A stretch of DNA of 64,000 nucleotides from Symbiodinium natans (Eukaryota; Sar; Dinophyceae; Suessiales; Symbiodiniaceae), in the NCBI GenBank assembly GCA_905221605.1, contig CAJNDS010000751.1, positions 1 through 64,000 on the forward strand, given 5' to 3'. Made by a program: the position numbers and the translations under genes. Every line of letters begins with the position of its first letter. Positions within the stretch are counted from its first letter, which is position 1. The notes beneath the pieces were generated by a model, which was given only the letters and a program-made list of their open reading frames with translations, did no database searches and had not been told where the DNA came from. Below are positions 10,301-16,846 of the stretch, piece after piece.

Positions 10301-13300
10301 GAGGCGGAGTCCACTGGAGGGGACGAGATGGATCTGGACCTGGATTCGGCAAGGCTGGACCCTTCGACCTCATCTCCTTCGATAGAGTACGTCATGGAAG
10401 AGACGGAAGCGGCGGAAGCACCGTCGTCCCACACCGGGGTGAGGGAATTCCAGGCGGATCCTTCGATGTCAGAGGCTCCAGCCAAGAGACCCGCTATGGT
10501 GCAGATGAAGCCGACGCCGAAGATCAAATCCAAGGAGAAAACCATGGCCGTGAGACCGGTGCGGAACTTGCTGCCGGACCATGTGGATCAATCGAGCATG
10601 GGAGTCGATCCTCGGGAGCCCTCCGGCCCCCCGCCGGCATCGTCAGCGCCAGCACGGAGAGGAAAACGGCGCTGGGCGTCGGCAGGCTGGACGACGTGGG
10701 TTGCTCGTCGGTTCGGAGGAGCTTGGACGGCACAAGCTTCGGGAGCCAGCGACTCACCGGATACGCCGGTGACGCTGTTTTGTCTCCTGTGCCAGAAATA
10801 TGTCACCGAAGCCCATTTGATGAGCGAGCCACACGAAGCCAACATGCAGGGCTTCACGCAGACCATCTCCAAGGAGGGCCTCCACGTGACGCAGAACCCG
10901 GTGGATTGGGCCACATGGGAGCAAGCGCTTGCCGAGCCAGAGCAGCTGGTACTTGGAGTAACGGAGGGCAAGGCTCGGTCAGTGGTTGCGCTGGGACCGA
11001 CCGGCATTTCGGGCGAGTTTCCTCAGCCGAACCCGAAGGAAACAACCGCGGCAGCACCGGCGAGCTCAGGGCCAGGACCATCGACAATGGTGGTGGAGGT
11101 GGACGAATCCGACGAGGATTGGGGAGAATGGAGGCCAACCACAGGGGTTCCAGCTCCAACGACCCCAGCACATCCGAAGGATCCCCCTATCTCCATGATG
11201 CAGCCGCCGGGGGAACCGGTCGGCCCGACAGCAGTGTACACGGAGCACCGCCGGGGCCCCGAGCCCAGGCATGCAAAGAGCGCTCTCCGAGTGACACCTC
11301 CCTGGCGGGAATCACTTTCCAACCTGGGCTTTCGTGGTCCGTATCTGCAGCTGCATCTGAGCACACCAGGCCACACCTCAGAAGGGCTACAAGCCCTCGG
11401 ACCTTTGAGGGAGAGCTTCCTGCGGATGCAGGCGAAGGACCATGCCCAACTGCCGGTCAGCTTGACACCTTCGAAAGCCGCCAGCGACCTGTCCGGCAAT
11501 GTGATGAGGGTGGCAGAGACAATGGAAACAGGAGCATCGGGAACAGTGGCACCGGCAGGAAGGCCATTCAGCCCAATGAGCCTTCGCATGGAGCTCGAGA
11601 CAGGGATCCTCACAGGCCAAGCATACGAGGACCGGCGCCGAGCAAGATCGGAGAACATACAGGCTGCGAGGGCGGTCGCCAAGCCAAGGTTGGCGCTCCC
11701 GATCCCTCCGCCACCTCCGGTTCCACGACCCGAGCGCACTCCCGAGACACCAATTCCGTGGAGTGGCGCACCCTCTCCTGCATTCATGGAACTCATCAGG
11801 CGCCGCCGAGATCGCCAAGAGCGCGATCGTTCTCGCTCCCCGTCTCCCTGAAAGGGAGTACTGAGAAGCCCAACCCAATCCTTGCAGCTTTGTCCCAAGA
11901 TGAAAGAAAAGAGCCCGATACGCGACAGCCACAACAACAGTTTGAGTTAGTCACTGAAGAAGGAATTATTGGGGACAATGTGCGTAGTAAACACGCTGTG
12001 CTGCAGCACCACATGCAGGGACACGTACCATACATGTCTGACTGTGAGTTTTGCCAGCGGACTAGAGGGACCACTCCAGCACGAAAGCGTAGCGACCTGA
12101 ACCCGAGAGAGTTTCAGCTTGACCAGTGCTTCTTTCGCAAGCTTGCATTCATCGTACTGGTTCATACCATGAGCTTTGCAATTGCAGTTTGCTTTAGACC
12201 TGAGGGAGAGAGCGCAGCAACAACGGCAGAACATTTGCATCCCTGGGTCAGGCACTTTGGTGTGAAACAACCGCATTTCATGTCTGATGCAGAGGGACTC
12301 ACGAAGAACATCGCAGCGAGACTCGCTGATCTTTGTGAAGGTACTGAGGACAGCTTTGCACCCGAAAGGCATGCACCAGCAGCAGAACGAGCCATTAGGA
12401 CCCTAAAAGGAATCGTAGCGACACATGAGCTTGAGTTGCGGGAACATGGCGTTGTTTTGGATGCTGAGTGTGCGGATGTTTTCGACCTTTTGTTTCAATA
12501 CGCAGCACACACGCACAACAGGTTTTCAGTTTCTGTAGGGTCGACCATGACACCCATGCAGAAGATCCGCGGAGATCGCGTGCGACCGCAAGTCACGTAT
12601 CCGTTCGGTGCGGTAGCATACGCTAAGATAACGCGGGCTAGAAGACCTGACGCGGATGCCAAGTATGCTCGAGGGATCTACTTGGGACCAGTGCTTGGGA
12701 GCACAGGTCATGCCATGGAAATCCGCTTGGATAGTGGGGAGACGAAACGGGTGATCGCGCCCGGACTCAAATTGCTCTACCCGTTGCGTTTCGACGCAAA
12801 TCTTCTGCCCGGTGCAAAGGCCCTAGATGGCTTCGTGCCCCCGCCTGAAGCACCGAAGACCAAAGAGCTGTTTCTCCCATATGTTCCAGGTGGAGGTCCT
12901 CCCATAGACTGGGTGAGACAACATGGTGTTACACCCAAGTGCCCCGGATGCCAGGAAGGCGTCAGCTCGAGCAGGCATTCCCAAAAGTGTGTGAAGAGAT
13001 ACCAAAAATGGTTGCGTGATTCCATCGATGATGCTCTGGAGGCATTAGATGAAGGACCGAAGGTCGACCGAAGACCTGAGGAGCTAATTGGAGAAGACCC
13101 ATACGATGATGACGAGCAAATGAAGCCGAACAAGCGAACACGCTTTGGAGGAGAGGAGGTCCGAGCGTTTGATCCTGAGCAAGCAGGAGTCGGAGACTTG
13201 GAAATCCCGGAGATATCAGCGCCGGATGCTGACTGGAATGTGTCCGAATACCAGCCGTCCGAGGCTGAGGATGAGGATATGGGAGACGCTCTAGAGCATC

Positions 13301-16062
13301 CCCAAACGTTCCATGAGGGGGTCCCAGTCCGATACCTGGAGGAATTGCTCGAGAGCGCCCACTACACACCACAACCACTTTCTTGTTGTGACCACTACGA
13401 CGTCGAAGCAGCATGTCACTTACTTGTTGGTCGGTCGAGCGTGGAGAAGTTCCCGTATGTTTGTTTGAACACAACAACACAACGACAGCGCCACAAGCAA
13501 CAGCAGTCGGTCGAGCGTGAAGCAGTTGAGTTGTTGAATCTCCAGGACCATCCATGTGTATGCTCTTCAGTTAAAGAGAAAAAGGAAGATGAGTCCGCAG
13601 GGGCGTACATGAGAATCCAAGACAGGACTCTGTGGGTGAATCGACCTCGAGCCAGCTACGACGACCTGGAAGGTTTCCAGCTGGACCCTGAAGAGACATG
13701 GCAAGGAATCAAGAAAGAAGTGAATGCGCTCGATAGTCTGAAAGTTGGTTATGCAAGATCCAAGAGCGAGATTGATGAATACCGCAAAGCCAACCCAAAC
13801 TGTCGGACGGTCAAGTCCCGATGGGTCCTCACCCAGAAGGCCCCAGGACTAGTCCGAGCAAGGATAGTCGCTAAGGATTTTGCTCATGGGCGACCATCCG
13901 CACTCGACTTGGGGTTGAGTTCCAACACTGCATCAGTGGAAGCCCTCAAGATCGTCCTTGCACGGGCGGCGAAGGGTAAGATGCGGGCGTACGGCCTCGA
14001 CATATCCACCGCGTTTCTCTTTGCGCAGGTAGTGGAACCCACCATTATCGAGTTGCCAAGCACGTTCGCGCTCGAGAGCGGCGAAACCGCGTACTTGATA
14101 CTAGAGAAAGCGCTCTACGGTTTGCGTTCCGCCAGCCTTAGCTGGCAGCGACACCTGAACAGGATCGTATCTGCACTAGGCTTACAAGCGAGTCCGCTTG
14201 AACCGACGCTTTTCAGCGGATGGGTCAACCTTGAATCCGGATGGGAGTATATCATCATGTTAGCGTACGTGGATGATTTGCTCATTGTGTCCTCTACCGA
14301 GAAAGGGTTCGAGTACGTCCACGAAGCCCTGAGTTCAGTCTTGAAAGTCAAAGTGACAGGCAGGCTGATCGAAGATGGGCAGATGGAATTCCTCGGCCGT
14401 TTGATCCGTTGGGATGGACGACAGATCATGCTTGGGGTGAAACCTGAGTATGTAAAGTCGGTCTTTACATCCTTCGGATGGGACATATCCACCGTGAAAG
14501 CATCCTTGACGACACCCGACATCAGGAATATGTACGATGAGGAGAGTGTTGAAGAGCCTTCGAAGGAGCTGTCGAGTGAAGCCGCCTCACGGTTCCGAAG
14601 TTGCCTAGGGAAGATAGGCTGGCTCTGTCAAACTCGCTCAGATATAACGTACTTTCACTCCATGTTGTCACGCGGACAAAGCATGCCACGGCAAGTGCAT
14701 GAAGATGCACTTCGCAAGTTCCTGCGATGGTTAGCAGCGTTTCCGCTGTTAGATCAAATCTTCCCGCTCGGAGATGGCAAGACCAATGAGGGGGAGAATG
14801 CCAGCCTGGTAGCATATTGCGACAGCAATTGGGGCAGCGAGATGAGCGTAGCCCGGAAGAGCACCAGTGGCGGAGTGATCTACATTGCAGTGGACGGTCT
14901 GTGGTACTGCATAAAGGGGTACAGCCGCCTGCAGAGCGTCGTGGCACTCAGCTCAGCAGAGGCAGAGTTGTTTGCCATCGCCGAGGCAGCGAAAGAGGTG
15001 GCAGGACTTGCGCAATTGACGGCGCATATCTGGGGCACCCTCCAGAAACCCCACCGCGTGTATACTGACTCTGCCTCAGCTAGGCAAATCGCCAGCATGG
15101 AGGGGCTACTCAGGCGCATGCGGCATATAGACTTGAGGTTGTGCTTTATCCAAGACCGTGTCCATAGCGGCGAGTTAGCAGTAGAGGGAGTGGCCGGAAC
15201 CGAGAATGTGAGCGATCTTCTCACAAAGAATTTAAATCGCCTCCAAACAGCAAAGCATACAGCAACCCTCGGACTAGAAGATGTCACCAACATCGATTTC
15301 CGAGAGGTCCCGGCAGTCAGGTCTTGCTTGTTGCTGTCTGGAGTGCTAGATTCTGTACTCGGGCCGGACAACCTCGAATATGAAGCTTTCTGTCGGCTAT
15401 GCGAACTCGAGACTGAATATTCGACTTTGCTGATCGAGTTTTGCACGAGTTCACGTTCGAATCTGTACCTGCAAGGAAGTGTGCACCAAGTATTTGTCCT
15501 GCCGATTACTCAAGGGGTTGACGGAACCTCAAATGACAGCGTGGAGCGGGTCATGTCTGCAATGAATGTTGCGAGAGAATGGGGGATGAAGGTTGTTTTC
15601 TGGAGCAGCACTCCTTGTACCGGAGGTAGCCCGTACCAACGGCGACACGAAGATCGGCCGGGCTATCAGGACCATCTACAAGCTTTATTCACGGTGCATC
15701 GCAAGCTCTGGCGGAGCTTCTTAGTGATGGTGAACCACCCGCAAGTAGGGGTATGGGTCATAGAATGGCCGCAGCGGTGTGCCTACTGGGGATGGGCAAG
15801 CACCCGTTCGTTTGCAAAGCAACGAACCCATTACACTGGCGAAGTGCACGGCTGTGTTTCAGGCTTGGTAGGCAGAGATGGATTACCTATCCGAAAGATT
15901 TGGAAACTGATGTCGAACGATGAACAGTTTGTGCGAACAATGTCCGAAACGTTTGCATGTTCTTGCAAGGGAGATCATTCACGAAACTTTGATCTCAAAG
16001 AAACGCAGCACTATCCGCCAGCTTTCGCGGACGTCGCCCTGGAAAGCTTGCGACTGCGGTAA
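7303..16062 (+). CDS. gag-pol: Copia Gag-Pol polyprotein with C-terminal methyltransferase-like extension
   Basis: A single 2919-codon frame starts at ATG 7303, 13 bases after the primer-binding site. In order: Gag with a proline/glutamine-rich N-terminus and Lys/Gly repeats (~430-480); zinc knuckle C496-x2-C499-x4-H504-x4-C509; protease DSG at 589; integrase with a zinc-binding H/C region (~1560-1584) and catalytic D1607, D1662, E1695; reverse transcriptase with YVDD at 2322-2325; RNase H with D2507 and an ALSSAEAE motif. About 280 residues follow RNase H and contain STPCTGG (Cys 2772) and IEWP (Glu 2821), which resemble methyltransferase motifs IV and VI. Residues ~946-1516 overlap another open frame (10142-11851), and in that stretch the gag-pol frame reads as Arg/Gly/Ser-rich filler. 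The element probably uses proteolysis by its own protease. Confidence 0.9.
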   Translation: MDTGEERVPGRDRSPRGRSASSLSSTGLSGARSPSARGRRERGRSLPARPASVPRGVDPRQWTATTGAGHQPSVGAVPSFGPQFYQMGTPPQTAPQEPLQVPNMQLPVAPGVAQQMEFTRAMLQAQDEQIRQQAAQLQQMSAMLTQALQLASANAANAHIAAAAASSSTSPTPGGDPSAAPANASTVDMEVDSGVRNKRAEGYIPQLPQLNYASMTSRHAEIRVWTAYRDELTSWLCLLDDRYATELQEAISSNVEVLQVRLEAGKAARSTKLWFLLRQSMSKFQRGQDLVHLIEVKQMGASAGYELWRSLNNELSVRSRVEGQALREQALGLVPPKHLKRPLDVARWYTTELLKFEAQVKHRFPELLIGEQEGVLCLMKHLDSETKRYLLLHHSTKSMGELMTGLQFYDEQLRVMDFQREGASGYANAFKGGRGGKGDRDKSNKGPKGNKGNKGEKGEKGQKGGKAKGKDKKGDQGGKGDRARSKSREAKKTDVCRNCGKTGHWARDCWAPPKDKAAAATSQGVTTQPEAPSSSSSTSAKAAAQPTTKGSGKAQSSIKTFLEGYHFGMMLTNQVVSFPSDDRVYWLIDSGSSFHIITRETLESNHVKILSWLEGRPKSYAETATGDSVEIGGSTHVLVEVCFETTTPASSKSSSEHEGDAVYMCRARFEAVISDQIKHNLLNINLLCQNGSWEPAMCDQQGVITVRKHGVTLRPTMFASVSWLASVRNDHPLALKPQDLIAKTEQFRRSRSRKSSSSRDFHRSTSNRGHRSSARVCVEPENPELLDVSCLDEVVDCEFQTSHEHVDLDQGEAKDRLRTVGDVSGSARDQLQFFSHVDTPAVRELDRDERLIFSEDNSVISHKQQDNSTTPAVEWLVFENDSSVISHKQQDNSTTPAVERLVHEHGRETVVCRACLEDFPDEVETGSLDCSKRRSFPRAGQIGDRRYGSECHDATEHSTVGRHAPGGETQETDIVGSPRRAARHRAATDAPRGAPGVVCRGGVHWRGRDGSGPGFGKAGPFDLISFDRVRHGRDGSGGSTVVPHRGEGIPGGSFDVRGSSQETRYGADEADAEDQIQGENHGRETGAELAAGPCGSIEHGSRSSGALRPPAGIVSASTERKTALGVGRLDDVGCSSVRRSLDGTSFGSQRLTGYAGDAVLSPVPEICHRSPFDERATRSQHAGLHADHLQGGPPRDAEPGGLGHMGASACRARAAGTWSNGGQGSVSGCAGTDRHFGRVSSAEPEGNNRGSTGELRARTIDNGGGGGRIRRGLGRMEANHRGSSSNDPSTSEGSPYLHDAAAGGTGRPDSSVHGAPPGPRAQACKERSPSDTSLAGITFQPGLSWSVSAAASEHTRPHLRRATSPRTFEGELPADAGEGPCPTAGQLDTFESRQRPVRQCDEGGRDNGNRSIGNSGTGRKAIQPNEPSHGARDRDPHRPSIRGPAPSKIGEHTGCEGGRQAKVGAPDPSATSGSTTRAHSRDTNSVEWRTLSCIHGTHQAPPRSPRARSFSLPVSLKGSTEKPNPILAALSQDERKEPDTRQPQQQFELVTEEGIIGDNVRSKHAVLQHHMQGHVPYMSDCEFCQRTRGTTPARKRSDLNPREFQLDQCFFRKLAFIVLVHTMSFAIAVCFRPEGESAATTAEHLHPWVRHFGVKQPHFMSDAEGLTKNIAARLADLCEGTEDSFAPERHAPAAERAIRTLKGIVATHELELREHGVVLDAECADVFDLLFQYAAHTHNRFSVSVGSTMTPMQKIRGDRVRPQVTYPFGAVAYAKITRARRPDADAKYARGIYLGPVLGSTGHAMEIRLDSGETKRVIAPGLKLLYPLRFDANLLPGAKALDGFVPPPEAPKTKELFLPYVPGGGPPIDWVRQHGVTPKCPGCQEGVSSSRHSQKCVKRYQKWLRDSIDDALEALDEGPKVDRRPEELIGEDPYDDDEQMKPNKRTRFGGEEVRAFDPEQAGVGDLEIPEISAPDADWNVSEYQPSEAEDEDMGDALEHPQTFHEGVPVRYLEELLESAHYTPQPLSCCDHYDVEAACHLLVGRSSVEKFPYVCLNTTTQRQRHKQQQSVEREAVELLNLQDHPCVCSSVKEKKEDESAGAYMRIQDRTLWVNRPRASYDDLEGFQLDPEETWQGIKKEVNALDSLKVGYARSKSEIDEYRKANPNCRTVKSRWVLTQKAPGLVRARIVAKDFAHGRPSALDLGLSSNTASVEALKIVLARAAKGKMRAYGLDISTAFLFAQVVEPTIIELPSTFALESGETAYLILEKALYGLRSASLSWQRHLNRIVSALGLQASPLEPTLFSGWVNLESGWEYIIMLAYVDDLLIVSSTEKGFEYVHEALSSVLKVKVTGRLIEDGQMEFLGRLIRWDGRQIMLGVKPEYVKSVFTSFGWDISTVKASLTTPDIRNMYDEESVEEPSKELSSEAASRFRSCLGKIGWLCQTRSDITYFHSMLSRGQSMPRQVHEDALRKFLRWLAAFPLLDQIFPLGDGKTNEGENASLVAYCDSNWGSEMSVARKSTSGGVIYIAVDGLWYCIKGYSRLQSVVALSSAEAELFAIAEAAKEVAGLAQLTAHIWGTLQKPHRVYTDSASARQIASMEGLLRRMRHIDLRLCFIQDRVHSGELAVEGVAGTENVSDLLTKNLNRLQTAKHTATLGLEDVTNIDFREVPAVRSCLLLSGVLDSVLGPDNLEYEAFCRLCELETEYSTLLIEFCTSSRSNLYLQGSVHQVFVLPITQGVDGTSNDSVERVMSAMNVAREWGMKVVFWSSTPCTGGSPYQRRHEDRPGYQDHLQALFTVHRKLWRSFLVMVNHPQVGVWVIEWPQRCAYWGWASTRSFAKQRTHYTGEVHGCVSGLVGRDGLPIRKIWKLMSNDEQFVRTMSETFACSCKGDHSRNFDLKETQHYPPAFADVALESLRLR
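9871..10016 (+). repeat. 75-bp in-frame tandem repeat in copia pol (two copies)
   Basis: The unit encodes SVISHKQQDNSTTPAVE and adjacent residues. Copies start at 9871 and 9946. The homologous place in C2 (19418-19630) has three copies, so the number changes between elements in steps of 25 codons. It lies between the protease and the overlapping frame at 10142. Confidence 0.85.
10142..11851 (+). CDS. Overlapping 569-aa frame inside copia gag-pol (zinc-finger-like protein)
   Basis: It begins at ATG 10142 and ends with TGA at 11849-11851, in the +1 frame relative to gag-pol, which is also stop-free across the whole interval. The translation has normal protein character: an N-terminal helical, Gln/Glu-rich part, a CxxC-x7-H-x5-H zinc-finger-like motif (C214, C217, H225, H231), a proline-rich centre and an Arg/Ser-rich end (RDRSRSPSP). 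Between C1 and C2, before the first indel, 11 substitutions change the gag-pol frame at every site but only 6 change this frame. That suggests selection acts on this frame. No homologous family is recognised. It might be made by frameshifting from the protease region, or from its own start. Confidence 0.6.
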   Translation: MDPSATMQRSIQQLEGMRQGARRRRLILLEAHAAQHGIELPQTLREELQASYAEAESTGGDEMDLDLDSARLDPSTSSPSIEYVMEETEAAEAPSSHTGVREFQADPSMSEAPAKRPAMVQMKPTPKIKSKEKTMAVRPVRNLLPDHVDQSSMGVDPREPSGPPPASSAPARRGKRRWASAGWTTWVARRFGGAWTAQASGASDSPDTPVTLFCLLCQKYVTEAHLMSEPHEANMQGFTQTISKEGLHVTQNPVDWATWEQALAEPEQLVLGVTEGKARSVVALGPTGISGEFPQPNPKETTAAAPASSGPGPSTMVVEVDESDEDWGEWRPTTGVPAPTTPAHPKDPPISMMQPPGEPVGPTAVYTEHRRGPEPRHAKSALRVTPPWRESLSNLGFRGPYLQLHLSTPGHTSEGLQALGPLRESFLRMQAKDHAQLPVSLTPSKAASDLSGNVMRVAETMETGASGTVAPAGRPFSPMSLRMELETGILTGQAYEDRRRARSENIQAARAVAKPRLALPIPPPPPVPRPERTPETPIPWSGAPSPAFMELIRRRRDRQERDRSRSPSP

Positions 16063-16272
16063 TTCGCGCCCGCCCGCCCGCCCCTGGCTTGCCCGCCCAC
16101 CCGCCCAGCCAGGTTACTTTGCGAGAGTTAGTCGACCTCCAGCGGTCTGAAGCAGTGCAGCGGTCTAGGACTGAGGAATGCGCCGGCATGCGCGCCCCGG
16201 CGAGAAGCTTAGTTGGCTTTGCGTGGAGCTTAGTTGACGTGACCAACAGTGAAACTCTTGGTCATGAGGGGG
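16063..16272 (+). other. Copia 3' untranslated region with C-rich tract and polypurine tract
   Basis: Just after the stop is GCCCGCCCGCCCGCCCC (near 16070), which would form G-runs on the complementary strand, and then CTGGCTTG...CAGCCAGG, which can pair. The interval ends GAGGGGG at 16266-16272, next to the LTR, a standard polypurine tract for plus-strand priming. The same arrangement occurs in C2 before 34809. Confidence 0.7.
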
Positions 16273-16795
16273 AGTTGATATATGTGACCCTCCTAGTTTC
16301 CCAGTTGACACGTGATGTGCACTTGAGTTGTCTGCTATGAGTGTGAAGCATAGGCACGAGGACATGTCAGGCAGTGCAGATTTCTTTTGGCTTGGTGAGA
16401 CCTTGTTTTGAGTGGGAAGAACCGTTTTCTGTTCGTTTTCTCGAAACTCGTTTGTCGGAACTCGTTTCCTATTTGGTGACCAGAAGTGACTCAAGCCAGT
16501 TTAGGTCTGCACAGAGCTCAGCAGAGCACCTAAGAGGTGCTAGGAGCCTACCCACAGTGTTTAGGAGTAGAAGTTCCATGGCTGAGTGTTTTCACCTGAA
16601 ATACCTTTGTTTTCCCATGTCTGGCAGACAGTGTTTGAAGCTGGAGAGCCGTGCTCGCATTTGGCTCAAGACGAGCGGAGCTCGAGAAGCTGTGAACAGC
16701 GCAGTGAAAAGAGTCCGCACTTCGTGCTGTGAGGGTTGAGTGTAGTCTTGACCTGAGGTCCCTTAGGCCCCGTAGCTGTGCCACGAGTTTCAACG
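16273..16795 (+). repeat. 3' LTR of C1
   Basis: It has the same length as the 5' LTR (523 bp), with two differences seen by eye. It is followed by CCGTA, the target duplication, and then by the remaining end of the C2 5' LTR. Confidence 0.9.
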
Positions 16796-16821
16796 CCGTA
16801 GCTGTGCCACGAGTTTCAACG
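16796..16821 (+). repeat. C1 target duplication (CCGTA) and last 21 bp of the C2 5' LTR
   Basis: CCGTA (16796-16800) is the target duplicate. GCTGTGCCACGAGTTTCAACG (16801-16821) completes the C2 LTR and leads directly into the C2 primer-binding site. This shows that C1 inserted into the LTR and did not arise by tandem duplication. Confidence 0.85.
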
Positions 16822-16833
16822 TGGTAGCGGAGC
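16822..16833 (+). other. Primer-binding site of C2
   Basis: TGGTAGCGGAGC is identical to the C1 site, directly after the LTR end and 13 bases before the gag ATG at 16847. Confidence 0.7.
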
Positions 16834-16846
16834 TTCGTGCTCCAGC

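Larger units (their letters stand above)
6755..16795 (+). mobile_element. Ty1/copia retrotransposon C1, apparently intact, nested in the 5' LTR of C2
   Basis: It has two 523-bp LTRs, a tRNA primer-binding site directly after the 5' LTR, one uninterrupted 2919-codon gag-pol frame and a purine tract (GAGGGGG) before the 3' LTR. I could find only two differences between the LTRs by eye (near 6907 and 7077 in the 5' copy), so insertion was recent. It is flanked by CCGAA and CCGTA, a 5-bp target duplication with one mismatch. Integrase precedes reverse transcriptase, the order that defines copia elements. It is the best candidate for an active element here. Confidence 0.9.

Noticed and set aside
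11023-11937. Long - strand frame (304 codons) opposite the copia pol region, and its relative at 20645-21523
   Set aside because: It lies opposite a well-supported + frame in GC-rich DNA where stops are rare. Its translation is compositionally odd and lacks motifs. It is an antisense shadow.
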